Numbered from the stretch's first letter, positions 25,949-36,000 are shown. The stretch is 53,335 bases of DNA from Marinibacterium sp. (GCA_025800215.1 JAOXSC010000178.1:1-53335); one strand, 5' to 3'. The notes: generated from the sequence alone by a model not told the origin. Numbers and translations: made by a program.

Positions 25949-27355
25949 ATGAGCGCTCAAGGGCAAGCCGCGATCTGGTGTCCAGATGTCTCGGCCGATC
26001 AGGGGCCGCTCTATCAGGCCATCGCAACCGCCATCTCACGCGATATTCGCGCAGGGGTTCTGCGCCCGGGCCAGCGCCTGCCGCCACAGCGTGCTCTGGC
26101 CGAACGGCTGGGCATTGATTTCACTACCGTCAGCCGGGCCTATGCGGCGGCGGGCAAACAGGGGCTGGTCGAAGGACGGGTGGGGCAGGGCACCTTCGTG
26201 TGCGAACCACCATCAGACCCGCCCCGCGCGGCCGCCCCGTCTGTTCCCGTCGATCGGCGGCTGGACCGGTCGATGAACATGCCGCCTCTCTTCGAAGATG
26301 CGGCGCTGTCGCGGCAGATGCTGGATGACATGCAGGCGGTGCAGGCCGAAGCCGGGGTCGAGGCGCTGATGCGCTATCAGCCGCTTGGGGGCAGCCCCGA
26401 TGATCAGCGCGCCGCCCGCGACTGGCTGGCGAGCCATGTGGCGCTGGACAGCTATGCAGGGCTCGCGATCTGCAGCGGCGTGCAGGCGGCGGTCTGGTCA
26501 ATCCTGTCGCAGACCGTCCAACCCGGAGACACGGTCTGCTGCGAAGACTTCACCTATCCCGGTTTTCTGTCCATTGCACGCCAGATGGGGTTGCGTGTCG
26601 TGCCGGTGCCGATGAATGCGACCGGGCTGGACCCCGCTGCGCTTGAGGAAATCTGCAGAACAGAGCGCCCCAGGCTGCTTTATACCACGCCGACGCTGCA
26701 CAACCCGACCGGGGCAACCATGCCCGAAGCGCAGCGCCGGGCGATTGCAGGGGTCGTGAGGGCCCATGATCTGGCGGTGATCGAAGATGATGCCTATGGC
26801 GTGGTCGCGCCCGAAGCGCCGCCACCGCTGACCCGGTTCGCGCCGCAGAACTGTTGGTATGTGGCCACGCTGTCGAAATGCCTGGCGCCGTCGCTGCGGG
26901 TCTGCTTTGCGATCCCGCCCGAAACCGCATCGCCCGACGGGTTCTGGCGGGCACTGCATGCTCGCGGCGGTCTGGTCTCGCCCATCTCGGCACGGCTGGC
27001 GACCCGGTGGTTTGCCACCGGCACTGCGACCCGCCTGACCGATGCAATCCGGGCCGAAACGCGCTGGCGGCAGGCGGCCTTTGCCGAACGCTTTCCCGAT
27101 GTTCCGATGGGGCAGGGCGCCTTTCATGTCTGGCTGAGGCTGCCCGACACGCTGGCGGCGACGGATCTGGCCTTTGCGATGCGGGATGCTGATCTGGGCG
27201 TTGTGCCGGGGCAGGCCTTTGCGCCGGTCGCAGCACCCAACGCCGTTCGCCTTGCCCTGGGTGTGTCGCGCGACAGGCACAGCTATGCTGCGGCCCTCAC
27301 GAGCCTTGCTGACGTGCTGGCCCATCCCGAGCAGCGCAACTGGCTGGTTGTCTGA
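25949..27355 (+). CDS. MocR-type regulator (GntR helix-turn-helix fused to aminotransferase-like domain)
   Basis: A 468-residue PLP-dependent transcription factor. The N-terminal GntR winged helix (residues ~20-90, with LPPQRALAERLGIDFTTVSR) is joined by a linker to a fold type I aminotransferase domain whose PLP lysine is K310 in TLSKCLAPSLR. MocR proteins usually control a divergently transcribed gene for PLP, GABA, taurine or an amino-acid transporter. Here the upstream neighbour reads in the same direction and ends 125 bp before, so no obvious target adjoins it. Given the nearby glutamate decarboxylase, a GABA-related effector (as for GabR) is one possibility, but that is speculative. Confidence 0.92.
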   Translation: MSAQGQAAIWCPDVSADQGPLYQAIATAISRDIRAGVLRPGQRLPPQRALAERLGIDFTTVSRAYAAAGKQGLVEGRVGQGTFVCEPPSDPPRAAAPSVPVDRRLDRSMNMPPLFEDAALSRQMLDDMQAVQAEAGVEALMRYQPLGGSPDDQRAARDWLASHVALDSYAGLAICSGVQAAVWSILSQTVQPGDTVCCEDFTYPGFLSIARQMGLRVVPVPMNATGLDPAALEEICRTERPRLLYTTPTLHNPTGATMPEAQRRAIAGVVRAHDLAVIEDDAYGVVAPEAPPPLTRFAPQNCWYVATLSKCLAPSLRVCFAIPPETASPDGFWRALHARGGLVSPISARLATRWFATGTATRLTDAIRAETRWRQAAFAERFPDVPMGQGAFHVWLRLPDTLAATDLAFAMRDADLGVVPGQAFAPVAAPNAVRLALGVSRDRHSYAAALTSLADVLAHPEQRNWLVV

Positions 27356-27504
27356 GAGGCCTTGGGCCGCGCCAACGCAGCAGCCCGGATGCAAGGATCA
27401 GCGCGTCTTCGGCGGTAAAGGCGGCCAGCATCCACAGGCTGCCTGTGGTACTGGCTGACATCTTTGCAATTGGGCGGAACGGACGGGTCAGGGTCGCGCC
27501 AGGG

Positions 27505-27879
27505 TCAGAACCCGTGAACCCCCTTGGCCCACTGAAACGCGATCAGCGCCCCTTTGAAACGTGGCAGCAGCGCCAGCGACAGGGCAATGGCCCCGAGCCC
27601 GATCGTCGTGGCCATGACGATGGCCGACGGCTGCCAGATCGACCACATGATATGCAGGGCGAACCCGGCCAGATGGCCGACCACCAGAATGGTGAAATAG
27701 GCCGGCCCGTCATCGGCCCGCGCGTGGGTCAGGTCCAGATCGCAGGCATCGCAGCGATCATTCACCTTGAGATAGCTGTGCAGCACGGCCCCTTCGCCAC
27801 AGCGCGGGCATTTGAGCATGAAGCCCCTGCCAAGCGCAGTGCGCATGTCGCGGTCCTGGGTCCTGGTCGCCTCGGTCAT
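27505..27879 (-). CDS. DUF983 family membrane protein
   Basis: A 124-residue protein of the DUF983 family. The N-terminal half has two zinc-ribbon-like Cys pairs (CPRCGEG and CDACDLD) separated by ~20 residues, followed by two membrane helices in the C-terminal half (YFTILVVGHLAGFALHIMWS and the segment after PSAIVM). The ATG at 27879 is chosen because AGAGGT lies ~8 nt upstream; the frame stays open further upstream but without a credible start. Its function is unknown. In alphaproteobacteria it is often found near respiratory and RNase genes, but here it stands alone, convergent to the MocR gene. Confidence 0.88.
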   Translation of the reverse strand: MTEATRTQDRDMRTALGRGFMLKCPRCGEGAVLHSYLKVNDRCDACDLDLTHARADDGPAYFTILVVGHLAGFALHIMWSIWQPSAIVMATTIGLGAIALSLALLPRFKGALIAFQWAKGVHGF

Positions 27880-27986
27880 TGTATGCACCTCTATCTGTCG
27901 CATGGGGCATACAATATGCATCTTTTCCTGTCTATTGACTGTATCGCGGCGCAATGTCTCAGCCGGGGCCGGCCCGTGGGGCCCTG

Positions 27987-28124
27987 TCAGCCTGCGGGAT
28001 CGCAATAGCAGCTTTGGATCACGCCAAAATGGCGTTGCCCGACCGGCATCAGATGATGTTCATCCCACCAGGCCGCCGCAGCATCGCGGATCGCGGCAAA
28101 GCTTGTCACTTCGACGGGAACCAT
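27987..28124 (-). pseudogene. Possible small gene or gene remnant
   Basis: On the - strand a frame reads VPVEVTSFAAIRDAAAAWWD and then on to a stop at 27987-27989, with an ATG at 28124 (45 residues). The same frame stays open upstream to beyond 28200 without a clear start. The composition (Trp, His, ordered polar and hydrophobic pattern) looks more protein-like than the + strand reading, but I do not recognise the family. It could be a short hypothetical protein or the 3' end of a decayed gene. Codon GC bias matches the chromosome, whereas the DNA just upstream (28250-28670) turns AT-rich. Confidence 0.25.
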
Positions 28125-28204
28125 GAGGTCGTCATCCTCGACGGCGCGACCGTGACGGTGAAGGTCGCGGTTGACGGTATTGTTGAGATGGTGTCGCCAA
28201 GATC

Positions 28205-28671
28205 GCGGCGGTCTGCGGCGTATGTCGCGCCATGGTCGTATCGCGTTTCGCCGTTTGATTGCACGAGAAAAAGATCGGTCAGATCTTCATTCGGCCCCGC
28301 GCGCGATACCCCTTTTGGAACAGAACTTGGCTCCTTATGGGGTATCAGACCGGATTGGAAAATTTCCCATTTCCAGCTTCTTTGCTCAATTTTTGGCTCA
28401 GTCTTGGAGAAAGCGGTTTGGTTGTTAATTTTTCCAAACCCACCTGTTGAACTCTAATCACGGATAGTTGATCGTTGGAGTCAATTAATTGATTCGGCCT
28501 AATGGTGCTTTATGCGACTTTTTTGCAATTTCTTGCAGGTAAATTCGCAGATTGAAATTTATTGCCTAATTTCGGACCCCGCTCAATTCGGGGCATGGGC
28601 TGGATCGCGTCGCCACTGGTGCCGAAACTGCGCCACAATTTTAGGAACACGACAGATAGGACTTGGGTTCC
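28205..28671. other. AT-rich intergenic region before the sulfotransferase-like gene
   Basis: This non-coding stretch has markedly lower GC than the flanking operons. It contains a perfect 12-bp palindrome, TCAATTAATTGA, at 28481-28492, about 180 bp before the next start codon, which could be a regulator binding site. Short open frames are present, but none has recognisable content or a ribosome-binding site. Confidence 0.4.
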
Positions 28672-29751
28672 ATGACAAGAGTTTTCATGCATGTCGGAAT
28701 GGAAAAAACCGGCTCGACCTCAATTCAGGCTGCACTTGACGGGTTTGACGATGGTAACGTTCGCTATGCCGATCTTAAGCCGCGCAGTTTTGATGACGTA
28801 AATCCATCGGGGCACAACCACGCGATAAACACCCTCGCATCTCGAAAGCCGATGTCCAACAAGCGAAACGCCGCAAATGGCTGGAATCGCAAGGAAATCC
28901 GAGACATGCGGGTGGACTATGAAGAGCGCATCCGACGCGAACTTTCGACGCCTGACCGACTTTTGGTCTTTTCCGGCGAGAGCATCTGCCGCCTTGAACA
29001 TGACGAGGTCGCCTGGCTCGACGGTTTCATGCGGGAGTACACAGACGACATTCGCGCACTTGCCTACTATCGTGAACCCATCGGTCTTATTTCATCGCGT
29101 TTTCAGCAGGTGGTGAAAAGCGGTCGGGGGGAATTCCTGACCGATGGCGATGACAAAATCCCCACAGGATATCGCAGCCGATTTGAATCATTTGTCAACA
29201 TATACGGATCGGATCGGTTTGAACTTCGCGACTTTGACGAAGCGCGGCGCAGCGAGCACGGGCTGATCGGAGATTTCTGTCAGCAGGTGGGCATCGACCC
29301 GTCGCAGTTGACGGTTCCGAGGACGAACGAGAGCCTGTCGACAGAGGCCGTCGCGCTGATTTACTTGTTCAATCAGAAAGGCGTCACCAGTACGGGCAGT
29401 GTCAAGCATACACGTGCACGTGGATTGATGGCGAAACTTCTGGGTCGGTCGTTCTCCGGAAGATTCCGCCTTGATAGCGATTTCATTCGGTCACGGCTGC
29501 GCCCTCGGGATTGCGCCTGGATGGAGAAGAATATCGGTAAATCCTTTGACTTCGACAGCCGCCGTCATGAAGGCGTGAAATCTGAAGATGAATTGCTGGA
29601 TCACGTGCCACGTGGGGCGGAACGACTGGCTCCGCTTCTTGATAAGCTCAAGGTCAAGGCCGACACCGATCCTGTCGGCAGCATGAATGCGCTATATGGT
29701 GCAATTTACGGGAACTATGGTGCCGCACTGTCCGTGATGAGGGCGGTCTGA
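28672..29751 (+). CDS. Sulfotransferase-like protein
   Basis: A 359-residue protein whose N-terminus (HVGMEKTGSTSIQAAL, residues 7-22) is the PAPS-binding loop of the sulfotransferase superfamily. A later basic segment (YREPIGLISSRFQQ) matches the second nucleotide-binding region. It has no signal peptide. It may sulfate a polysaccharide or another surface molecule, or be a sulfotransferase-like protein of unknown activity as is common in Roseobacters. The ATG at 28672 is chosen; a TTG three codons upstream is also in frame. Base and codon use are lower in GC than the flanking operons, suggesting horizontal origin. Confidence 0.8.
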   Translation: MTRVFMHVGMEKTGSTSIQAALDGFDDGNVRYADLKPRSFDDVNPSGHNHAINTLASRKPMSNKRNAANGWNRKEIRDMRVDYEERIRRELSTPDRLLVFSGESICRLEHDEVAWLDGFMREYTDDIRALAYYREPIGLISSRFQQVVKSGRGEFLTDGDDKIPTGYRSRFESFVNIYGSDRFELRDFDEARRSEHGLIGDFCQQVGIDPSQLTVPRTNESLSTEAVALIYLFNQKGVTSTGSVKHTRARGLMAKLLGRSFSGRFRLDSDFIRSRLRPRDCAWMEKNIGKSFDFDSRRHEGVKSEDELLDHVPRGAERLAPLLDKLKVKADTDPVGSMNALYGAIYGNYGAALSVMRAV

Positions 29752-29912
29752 GGCCCGGGTATTCGAACGATCTGGCCGCCCCGCCCAGACTGAGACGTGC
29801 AGACAATGATGCCGATGCGTCCCGCAGCTATGCTTCTTTCGTGTGCTGAGGTCATCGCGACAGGAACCGGGTAGCCGGTTTCGGTTGCTGACGTTGAAAC
29901 AAGGTAAGGCAT

Positions 29913-30836
29913 ATGAGCACCCCGACGGAAGCAACGTATCAATACAGCTATATCCTGGGGACAAGTTTTCCGACGGAAAGCTCCACCTATCCTATCGCGA
30001 TGGGCTTTGAGAGCACGCTGACCGACAATCTCGATGGGAACAGCAACGGCATCGTCGTGACCGGCGCTGACATGACCTGGAGCGGCGCGTTTGACGGGCC
30101 GGGGCCGGTGCAGTTGGCCGGGCTGACCAAGGATGGGTCGCCGATCATCTTCGACGCCAATGCGGGGCCAGGACTGTATTCGCTGCTGTCCAATGACGGC
30201 GATCTGGTCGGTCAGCCGATCAAGCTCGATACGCTGCCGGCGACCTACACGATGTGCTTTGCGGCGGGGACGCTGATCCAGACCGATGCGGGGCAGCGCC
30301 CCGTGGAAACGCTGCGGGCGGGCATGCGGGTACAGACGCTGGGTGCAGGCTGCGTGCCGATCCGCTGGGTGGGGGTCCAGACGCTGTCGGCCATCTTCGG
30401 GTATGGCAGGCGCTATCACCTTGTGCGCATCCTGCCCGGTGCGCTTGGCAACGGGCTGCCGCGCCGCGACCTTGTGGTCACCAGCGATCATGCGCTGTTG
30501 CTGGACGGGATGCTCTGTCATGCCGGGGCGCTGGTGAACGGGGTCAATGTGCTGCGTGTGCCGGGCAGCGATCTGCCCTCACGGTTTCAGGTCTTTCATA
30601 TCGAAACCGATGCGCATCAGATCCTGTTTGCCGAAGGGGCCATGGCCGAAAGCTTTCTGGATACCGCGTCGCGGGGGTATTTCGACAATGGCGATGAAGG
30701 GGCGGAGGCGCGCGAAATGGCCGAGCTCGACTATCCCCGCGCGATGTCTCAGCGACAGGTGCCACCGTGTATCAGCCAGGGGGTGCTGTGGGCCGGATTG
30801 GGGGCAGGCCGCATCACCGGGCAAACGGGGCACTGA
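29913..30836 (+). CDS. Hint-domain (Hedgehog/intein-type) protein
   Basis: A 307-residue protein with a ~110-residue N-terminal region of unknown fold and a Hint domain that begins at C115 (CFAAGTLIQTDAGQRPVETL) and runs to ~260, including IRWVGVQTL and the TSDHALLL block with its His. Hint domains can break the peptide bond before their first Cys by an N-S acyl shift, so the N-terminal region could be released. Roseobacters often carry such proteins, frequently linked to RTX or secreted proteins. No signal peptide is visible. It is convergent with the AraC gene, with 23 bp between the stop codons. Confidence 0.85.
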   Translation: MSTPTEATYQYSYILGTSFPTESSTYPIAMGFESTLTDNLDGNSNGIVVTGADMTWSGAFDGPGPVQLAGLTKDGSPIIFDANAGPGLYSLLSNDGDLVGQPIKLDTLPATYTMCFAAGTLIQTDAGQRPVETLRAGMRVQTLGAGCVPIRWVGVQTLSAIFGYGRRYHLVRILPGALGNGLPRRDLVVTSDHALLLDGMLCHAGALVNGVNVLRVPGSDLPSRFQVFHIETDAHQILFAEGAMAESFLDTASRGYFDNGDEGAEAREMAELDYPRAMSQRQVPPCISQGVLWAGLGAGRITGQTGH

Positions 30837-30859
30837 GCCGCCCGCGCATGACTGGGCCA

Positions 30860-31819
30860 TCAGATTGCCGCGCGTCCCAGCCCCAGAACTTCAGAGGGTT
30901 TGAACCCGAATTCCGACTTGAATGCGCGATTGAAATTGGCCGCGTCGGTGAATCCGAATGTTTCCGACACCTGCCTGACGACCCCGCGTTTGGGCGTGCA
31001 GGCCTTGAGCCCCAAAAGAGACCGGTGCAGGCGCCGCCGGGTTATAAAGGCTTCGACCCCGCCATCTTCGTCAAAGAGCCGGTACAGCGTCGCGCGCGAC
31101 ACGGCAAATTCATGTGCCAGCAGCGCGGCCCCGAGCGAGGGGTTTTCGATGTGGGTTTCGATGAAGGCGTTGATGGCCAGCCGCCGGGCGCGCGCGATAT
31201 TAGAGCGATTGACGTCCTTGCGATTGCCCAGCACAAGATCGCGCACCAGGTCCGAGACCTGATCAAGCATGGCGGGCACCTCTTGCGATGGCACAAAGGG
31301 CATGCGTTTCAGCACATCATCAAGCGCGCTGACCAGCACAGCGCCAACCCTGCCGGTTGCCGGAATGCTGTAGCCCGAGCGATGCCTGGTCGGGTCAAAG
31401 CCGACTTTTTCATAGGGCATATTGAAACTGGTGACGCGCGCCCGATTGAATGAGCGATGAAAATCGGTGTTGTGGTCGCCCAACCAGACGATGTCGCTCA
31501 GTGGCTGGTTTTGATAGAACAGCGTCCCTTCCTGCGAGCAGGAGATGAATAGGCAGTCCTGAAACTCGTTATGGCCGGCATTGCGGTTGAGCGTGATGCC
31601 GTCATAACGCCCATCCACAAGGTAGTGGGATTCGGTTTCCCAGGCATCGACGCCGATCCGGATCTGGTTCACATCCTGCAGCAGATCCAGATCGACCAAC
31701 CCCTGCGACAGATCCGACATCCTCTGCAGGATTTCGGCCGTCGAGGCGTCGGGGTCAATCAGCTTGGGCTGCGGCAGCGGATCAAGCCCCGAGTGCTGGG
31801 ACAAATGAAAGCGATTCAA
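30860..31819 (-). CDS. AraC-family transcriptional regulator
   Basis: A 319-residue regulator with an N-terminal ligand or dimerisation domain of the AraC-binding type (~1-200) and a C-terminal double helix-turn-helix. In the latter the first helix pair includes LLAHEFAVSRATLYRLFDED and the second carries the family signature VSETFGFTDAANFNRAFKSE, with an FGFKPSE ending. The start is TTG at 31819, supported by GAGGG 7 nt upstream; no ATG gives the full N-terminal domain. The target is unknown. Its own upstream region (31820-32125) faces the insertion-sequence remnants and lacks another gene, so local control is only possible of the convergent Hint gene or by autoregulation. Confidence 0.9.
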   Translation of the reverse strand: MNRFHLSQHSGLDPLPQPKLIDPDASTAEILQRMSDLSQGLVDLDLLQDVNQIRIGVDAWETESHYLVDGRYDGITLNRNAGHNEFQDCLFISCSQEGTLFYQNQPLSDIVWLGDHNTDFHRSFNRARVTSFNMPYEKVGFDPTRHRSGYSIPATGRVGAVLVSALDDVLKRMPFVPSQEVPAMLDQVSDLVRDLVLGNRKDVNRSNIARARRLAINAFIETHIENPSLGAALLAHEFAVSRATLYRLFDEDGGVEAFITRRRLHRSLLGLKACTPKRGVVRQVSETFGFTDAANFNRAFKSEFGFKPSEVLGLGRAAI

Positions 31820-32125
31820 TTTTATTCCCTCTCAGATCTGCGTGTGTTGCTGAATGCCCTTCCCGAAAACGCGAGCCACTTGCACAAAAACGATAACGCC
31901 AACGGTTCTTTCCTTGATCGAAAAGCAAGCGGCCCGGCTGCGATCTGACCTGTCAATCAAGCATGATCGCATAAGATTGTATCACAAATAATAGGGCGCA
32001 TGGTGTCGCTTACCAGGTTCTGGGCGGGTGTTGGAAAGGCGATCGAACCATCATTCATGTGTGCGCTATCAAACTTGCATTGATTGTTCCGATGGCCCGA
32101 CGATAGCGGGGCCGTGATATTAACG
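31820..32125. other. AraC upstream region, non-coding
   Basis: 306 bp between the AraC start codon and the IS630 remnant. It is lower in GC than the surroundings and should contain the AraC promoter on the - strand. I see no gene, tRNA or clear palindrome in it. Confidence 0.4.
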
Positions 32126-32401
32126 CTAGTCACTTGGACGCGAAGTCCTGTTCATTGTCTTCAGGCAGAATCGTTTGACGGAGGGGAGGCTTTCGTCGGC
32201 TGACTTGACCCATTTGTATGGTTTTGGATTTTCGTTATGGGCGTCAATGAAGGCCATGATGTCGGCTTCCAACTTGGCACCTGACCGATGCACGCCGCGC
32301 TGGATTTGTTTGCGGGTCAGTTCTGCGAACCAGCGCTCGACCTAGTTCAGCCAAGTGGCCGAGGTGGGCGTGAAGTGGACGTGCCAATGCGGTCTTGCTG
32401 G
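32126..32401 (-). pseudogene. IS630-family transposase remnant (C-terminal part)
   Basis: The - strand reads HWHVHFTPTSATWLN, then an in-frame TAG (32342-32344), then VERWFAELTRKQIQRG and on to KWVKSADESLPSVKRFCLK before a normal stop at 32126-32128. This is the last third of an IS630-type DDE transposase, including the glutamate of the third catalytic motif (NxVERxF). The internal amber codon and the missing N-terminal two thirds show that it is dead. It marks an old insertion between the AraC and helicase genes. Confidence 0.85.
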
Positions 32402-32463
32402 TCAGGCCATCAGCACATCTCAGAACAATCCGGCACCTGTCCGAAAGTGACCGCTCCACCTTA

Positions 32464-32678
32464 AATCAATGATGGCAAATTCAGCTCCAGATGACCAGGC
32501 CTGCGACCACGAGATTTGTGCCGGATCGCCGATGCGCCGTCCCTACGATATCGCTTCAACAGACGGAATATCCGCCGGCGCGTCAGCGCCAACATGTTCG
32601 CCGCGTGTCGACGCTCAGCCGATCATCATCGACCTGCGCCAGCAGGTCCACGCGGTTCGGCTCGCGCTCGCTCATCAT
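32464..32678 (-). pseudogene. ISNCY/IS1202-like transposase N-terminal remnant, frameshifted
   Basis: The - strand starts MMSEREPNRVDLLAQVDDDR at 32678, and after a frameshift near residue 27 continues AANMLALTRRRIFRLLKRYR and ASAIRHKSRGRRPGH. This is the helix-turn-helix start of the ISNCY-group transposase. The reading frame ends soon after, so the catalytic part is lost. Together with the terminal sequence at 32724-32753 it shows that a second, unrelated insertion sequence once sat here. Confidence 0.8.
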
Positions 32679-32723
32679 CACGCATCCCATATCCGCTCTT
32701 CCTCACATCGTTTTGCGAAGAGA

Positions 32724-32753
32724 GTGACACTTCTGAATTGTTCACGGGTGACA
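32724..32753 (-). mobile_element. Probable left end of the ISNCY-like element
   Basis: Upstream of the transposase remnant the - strand reads TGTCACCCGTGAACAATTC and then a second TGTCAC 24 bp inside the first. Paired TGTCAC boxes at the element end, just before the transposase start, fit the terminal repeats of the IS1202-like group. A possible opposite end (GGTCACTTTCGGACAGGTG on the - strand) lies near 32433-32451. Confidence 0.5.
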
Positions 32754-32809
32754 TTATCGCGTTGCGGCTACATCGGAGCAATCCATAAGCAGAATTATGT
32801 ATAATAGTG

Positions 32810-33045
32810 ATGACGCCCGACAGATTGGCGCGGCGTGATGCATCGCAACCGCTTATCGACCGCATTGCTGAGATGCCGTTTGAGAACGCCAGACAAAGTT
32901 CAACATTCAAGGCCGGATTGCGCCGATGTCGCTGGCGCGGTTTCGTCGGGATATTTTGCCCAACAGCCTGAGGTATTTTGTGTCGTTCTGACTACAGCAT
33001 TGCCAGAAATATTGCAGCGCTTTGGCGTCAAATTTCCATTTCTCC
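32810..33045. other. Unassigned sequence between the IS remnants and the helicase gene
   Basis: A + strand frame from the ATG at 32810 reads RRDASQPLIDRIAEMPFENA and stops near 32971 (about 53 residues). It has no ribosome-binding site and I do not recognise it. It may be another gene fragment from the transposition-scarred zone. The rest is AT-richer and probably holds the helicase gene's promoter. Confidence 0.3.
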
Positions 33046-36000
33046 ATGAGGGAACTAGTGTTTCCGGATGAATTGGCAGATGGAAACGATGGCAGTGCCA
33101 GAATGAATTCGCGGAATGGCGTGGAGTCGGCAGGCATTGCGGGCGCCTGTGTCTCCATCGATCTTGAGGTCGATCCGGCACGGGGTCGCATCTTCGCATT
33201 TGCTGCTGTGACGGCAGATCCAGCAACGCGCGCCTTGGTTGCCAAGGGTGGCTCTGCCAAGGATCTCAAGGCGCTGGATGCCTATTCCAGCGGGTTTCGC
33301 CATGTCATCGGGCACAACATCCTGCGCCATGACCTGCCACATCTCATGGCGGTGTCGCCCGAGTTTTCAAAGTTGGCGGAAGCGCCGATTGATACCTTGT
33401 GGCTTAATCCGCTGGCGTTCCCGCGCAACCCGTATCACCATCTGGTCAAGCACTATCAGGATGGTCGGCTCGAGACCGGGCGCATCAACGATCCCGAGCA
33501 GGACGCGCGGCTGGTGTTCGAGGTGCTCGACAATCAGCTAAGGGCCCTGAGGCAGTTGAATGACCAGCGTCCCGACACGCTGATTGCCTATCACTACCTG
33601 TGTGGTCGCGGGCCGCGTGATGCGGGGTTCGAACGGGTTTTTGCAACCATCCGCAACGCTGACGCGCCGCGCCAGGATCAGGCCCAGCAGGCGATCCGGC
33701 GGCTGCTCGACACCCAGGCATGCCAAGCGCAGGTTGACCGGCTGCTGGTGCGGCTTGATGACATATCGCTGAGCTGGCCCACCGCCTTTGCCCTGGCCTG
33801 GGTTTCCGTGGCCGGCGGAGATTCGGTGATGCCGCCCTGGGTGCGCTGGTCATTCCGAGACGCCGCACAGATCGTGCGGGATCTGCGCGATACCAATTGC
33901 GGTGATCCCAACTGCGCATGGTGCGCAGAGAACAACGACGCGGGTCGCGCGCTGAAACGGTGGTTCGGGTTCGACGCCTTCCGACCCGAACCCGCAGATG
34001 CGGCAGGCCAACCGCTGCAGGAAAAGATTGTGCAAAGCGCCATGGCGGGTGACAGCCTTTTGGGCATTCTGCCCACCGGCACGGGCAAATCCATCTGCTA
34101 CCAGATCCCGGCCTTGTCCCGGTTCGACAAAACCGGCGCTCTGACAGTGGTCATCTCGCCCCTCGTGGCCCTGATGGCCGATCAGGTGCAGGGGATGGCG
34201 CGGGCGGGCATCGGGTCGGCGGTGTCGATCAACGGGCTTTTGTCCCTGCCCGAACGCTATGATGCGCTCGACAAGGTCCGGTTGGGTGATGCGTCGATCC
34301 TGCTGATCTCACCCGAGCAGCTGCGCAGCCCGTCAGTCCGATCCGTGCTGAAGCAGCGCGAGATTGGGCTGTGGGTGCTGGACGAGGCGCATTGCGTGTC
34401 GAAGTGGGGCCATGATTTCCGGCCCGACTACCGATATGTCAGCCGCTTTATCAAGGAAAACGCGTTTGATGAGACACCGCCGGTGCTGTGTCTGACGGCG
34501 ACGGCAAAACCCGATGTCGTTGCTGATATTCAGAGCCACTTTAAGGACAGGCTGAACCTGATGCTGACCCTGCTGGATGGCGGGGCGGCGCGCACGAACC
34601 TGCGGTTCGAGGTGTCTCAGACAACGGCGAATACCAAACTGGCTGATGTCATGGCGGCGATTGATGATGGCCTGCCGCGTGGGGGGCGGTCAGGTGCCAT
34701 TGTCTATTGCGCAAGCCGCGCGGGGACCGAACGGGTGGCCGACTATCTCAAGGCCCAGGGACTGACGGCGGCGCATTTTCACGCCGGCATGAGCGCAGAC
34801 GAGAAGGCACAGACGCAGGACGCGTTTAGGACCGGTGCCTTGCGGGTCATCGCCGCCACCAGCGCCTTTGGGATGGGCATCGACAAGCCCGATATCCGGC
34901 TGGTGGTCCATGCCGATATTCCGGGGTCTTTGGAAAATTATCTTCAGGAAGCCGGACGGGCGGGGCGTGACCGGGACGCGGCCCGGTGTATCTTGCTCTT
35001 TGATCGTGAAGATGTGGATCGCCAGTTCCGGCTCAGCGCCCGGTCGCAGCTGGAGCGCCATGAAATCAGGGCAATCCTGCGCGCCATCCGCAATCTGGAC
35101 AAGTCCGACGCCCACAAGGGCGAGGTCGTGGCCACCACCGGCGAAATCGTGCGCGCGGAAAAGGACCGCGAATTCGGGCGCGACGGAGACACGCAGGACA
35201 CCCGCGTGAAGACCGCTGTCGCCTGGCTCGAAGAAGCAACGCTGTTGCGCCGCGAAGAAAACCGCGTGCAGGTGTTTCCGGCTTCCCTGAAAGTGCGCAG
35301 CCTGGGCGAGGTCAAACAGATCCTTGACCGGCAGGGCATCACCCACGCCGCGCGCAGGCAGCTTTACTCCATCGTCAACCACATCATCAATTCCAGCGCC
35401 GAACATGGTGTCTCCACCGATGATCTGAGCCTGGCCTGCGGGCTGTCAGGCGCTGCACTACGCAAGGCGCTCAACGATCTGGAGAGTTTGGGCATCGCGT
35501 CCAATGACACCAAGATCACGATCTACATCCACTGGGGCACGGCCAATGCGTCGACCGCCCGGCTTGATCACGCGACCGCGCTTGAGGTCGACGTGATTGA
35601 TCTGATGCGCCAATCCGCCCCCGATGCCACGGTGGATGGTGACGCAGTGCCGTTGTCGCTGCCGCATATGTGCCAGGCGCTGCGCGATATGGGTCATCAG
35701 GGCGTCCGTCCCGATATGGTTGACGCCTTGCTGCGCGGGCTGGCTCAGGACGGGCGTGATGATGACACGCCTATGGGCAGCATCAGCCTGCGGCGACTGT
35801 CCAAGACAACCGTCACCGTCACGCTCAACCGGTCGTGGGGGGGCATCAAAAAGGTCGCCGCGTTGCGCCGGACCGGGGCCGCGCGCATACTCGACCACCT
35901 GATCGACACGCTGCCGACACGCGAACGGGGTAATGATCAGCCTGTTGACACCACGCTGGGTGCATTGCTTGCGTCTATCACAGGCGATGCGCTGCTTGTT

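Noticed and set aside
27432-27448. CCACAGG-CTG-CCTGTGG hairpin as a terminator
   Set aside because: It is followed by no T-run on either strand, so it does not meet the pattern of an intrinsic terminator.
27295-27466. Small - strand frame downstream of DUF983 (starting MSASTTGSLWMLAAF)
   Set aside because: It overlaps the 3' end of the MocR gene, has no ribosome-binding site and degenerates into a shadow of that gene.
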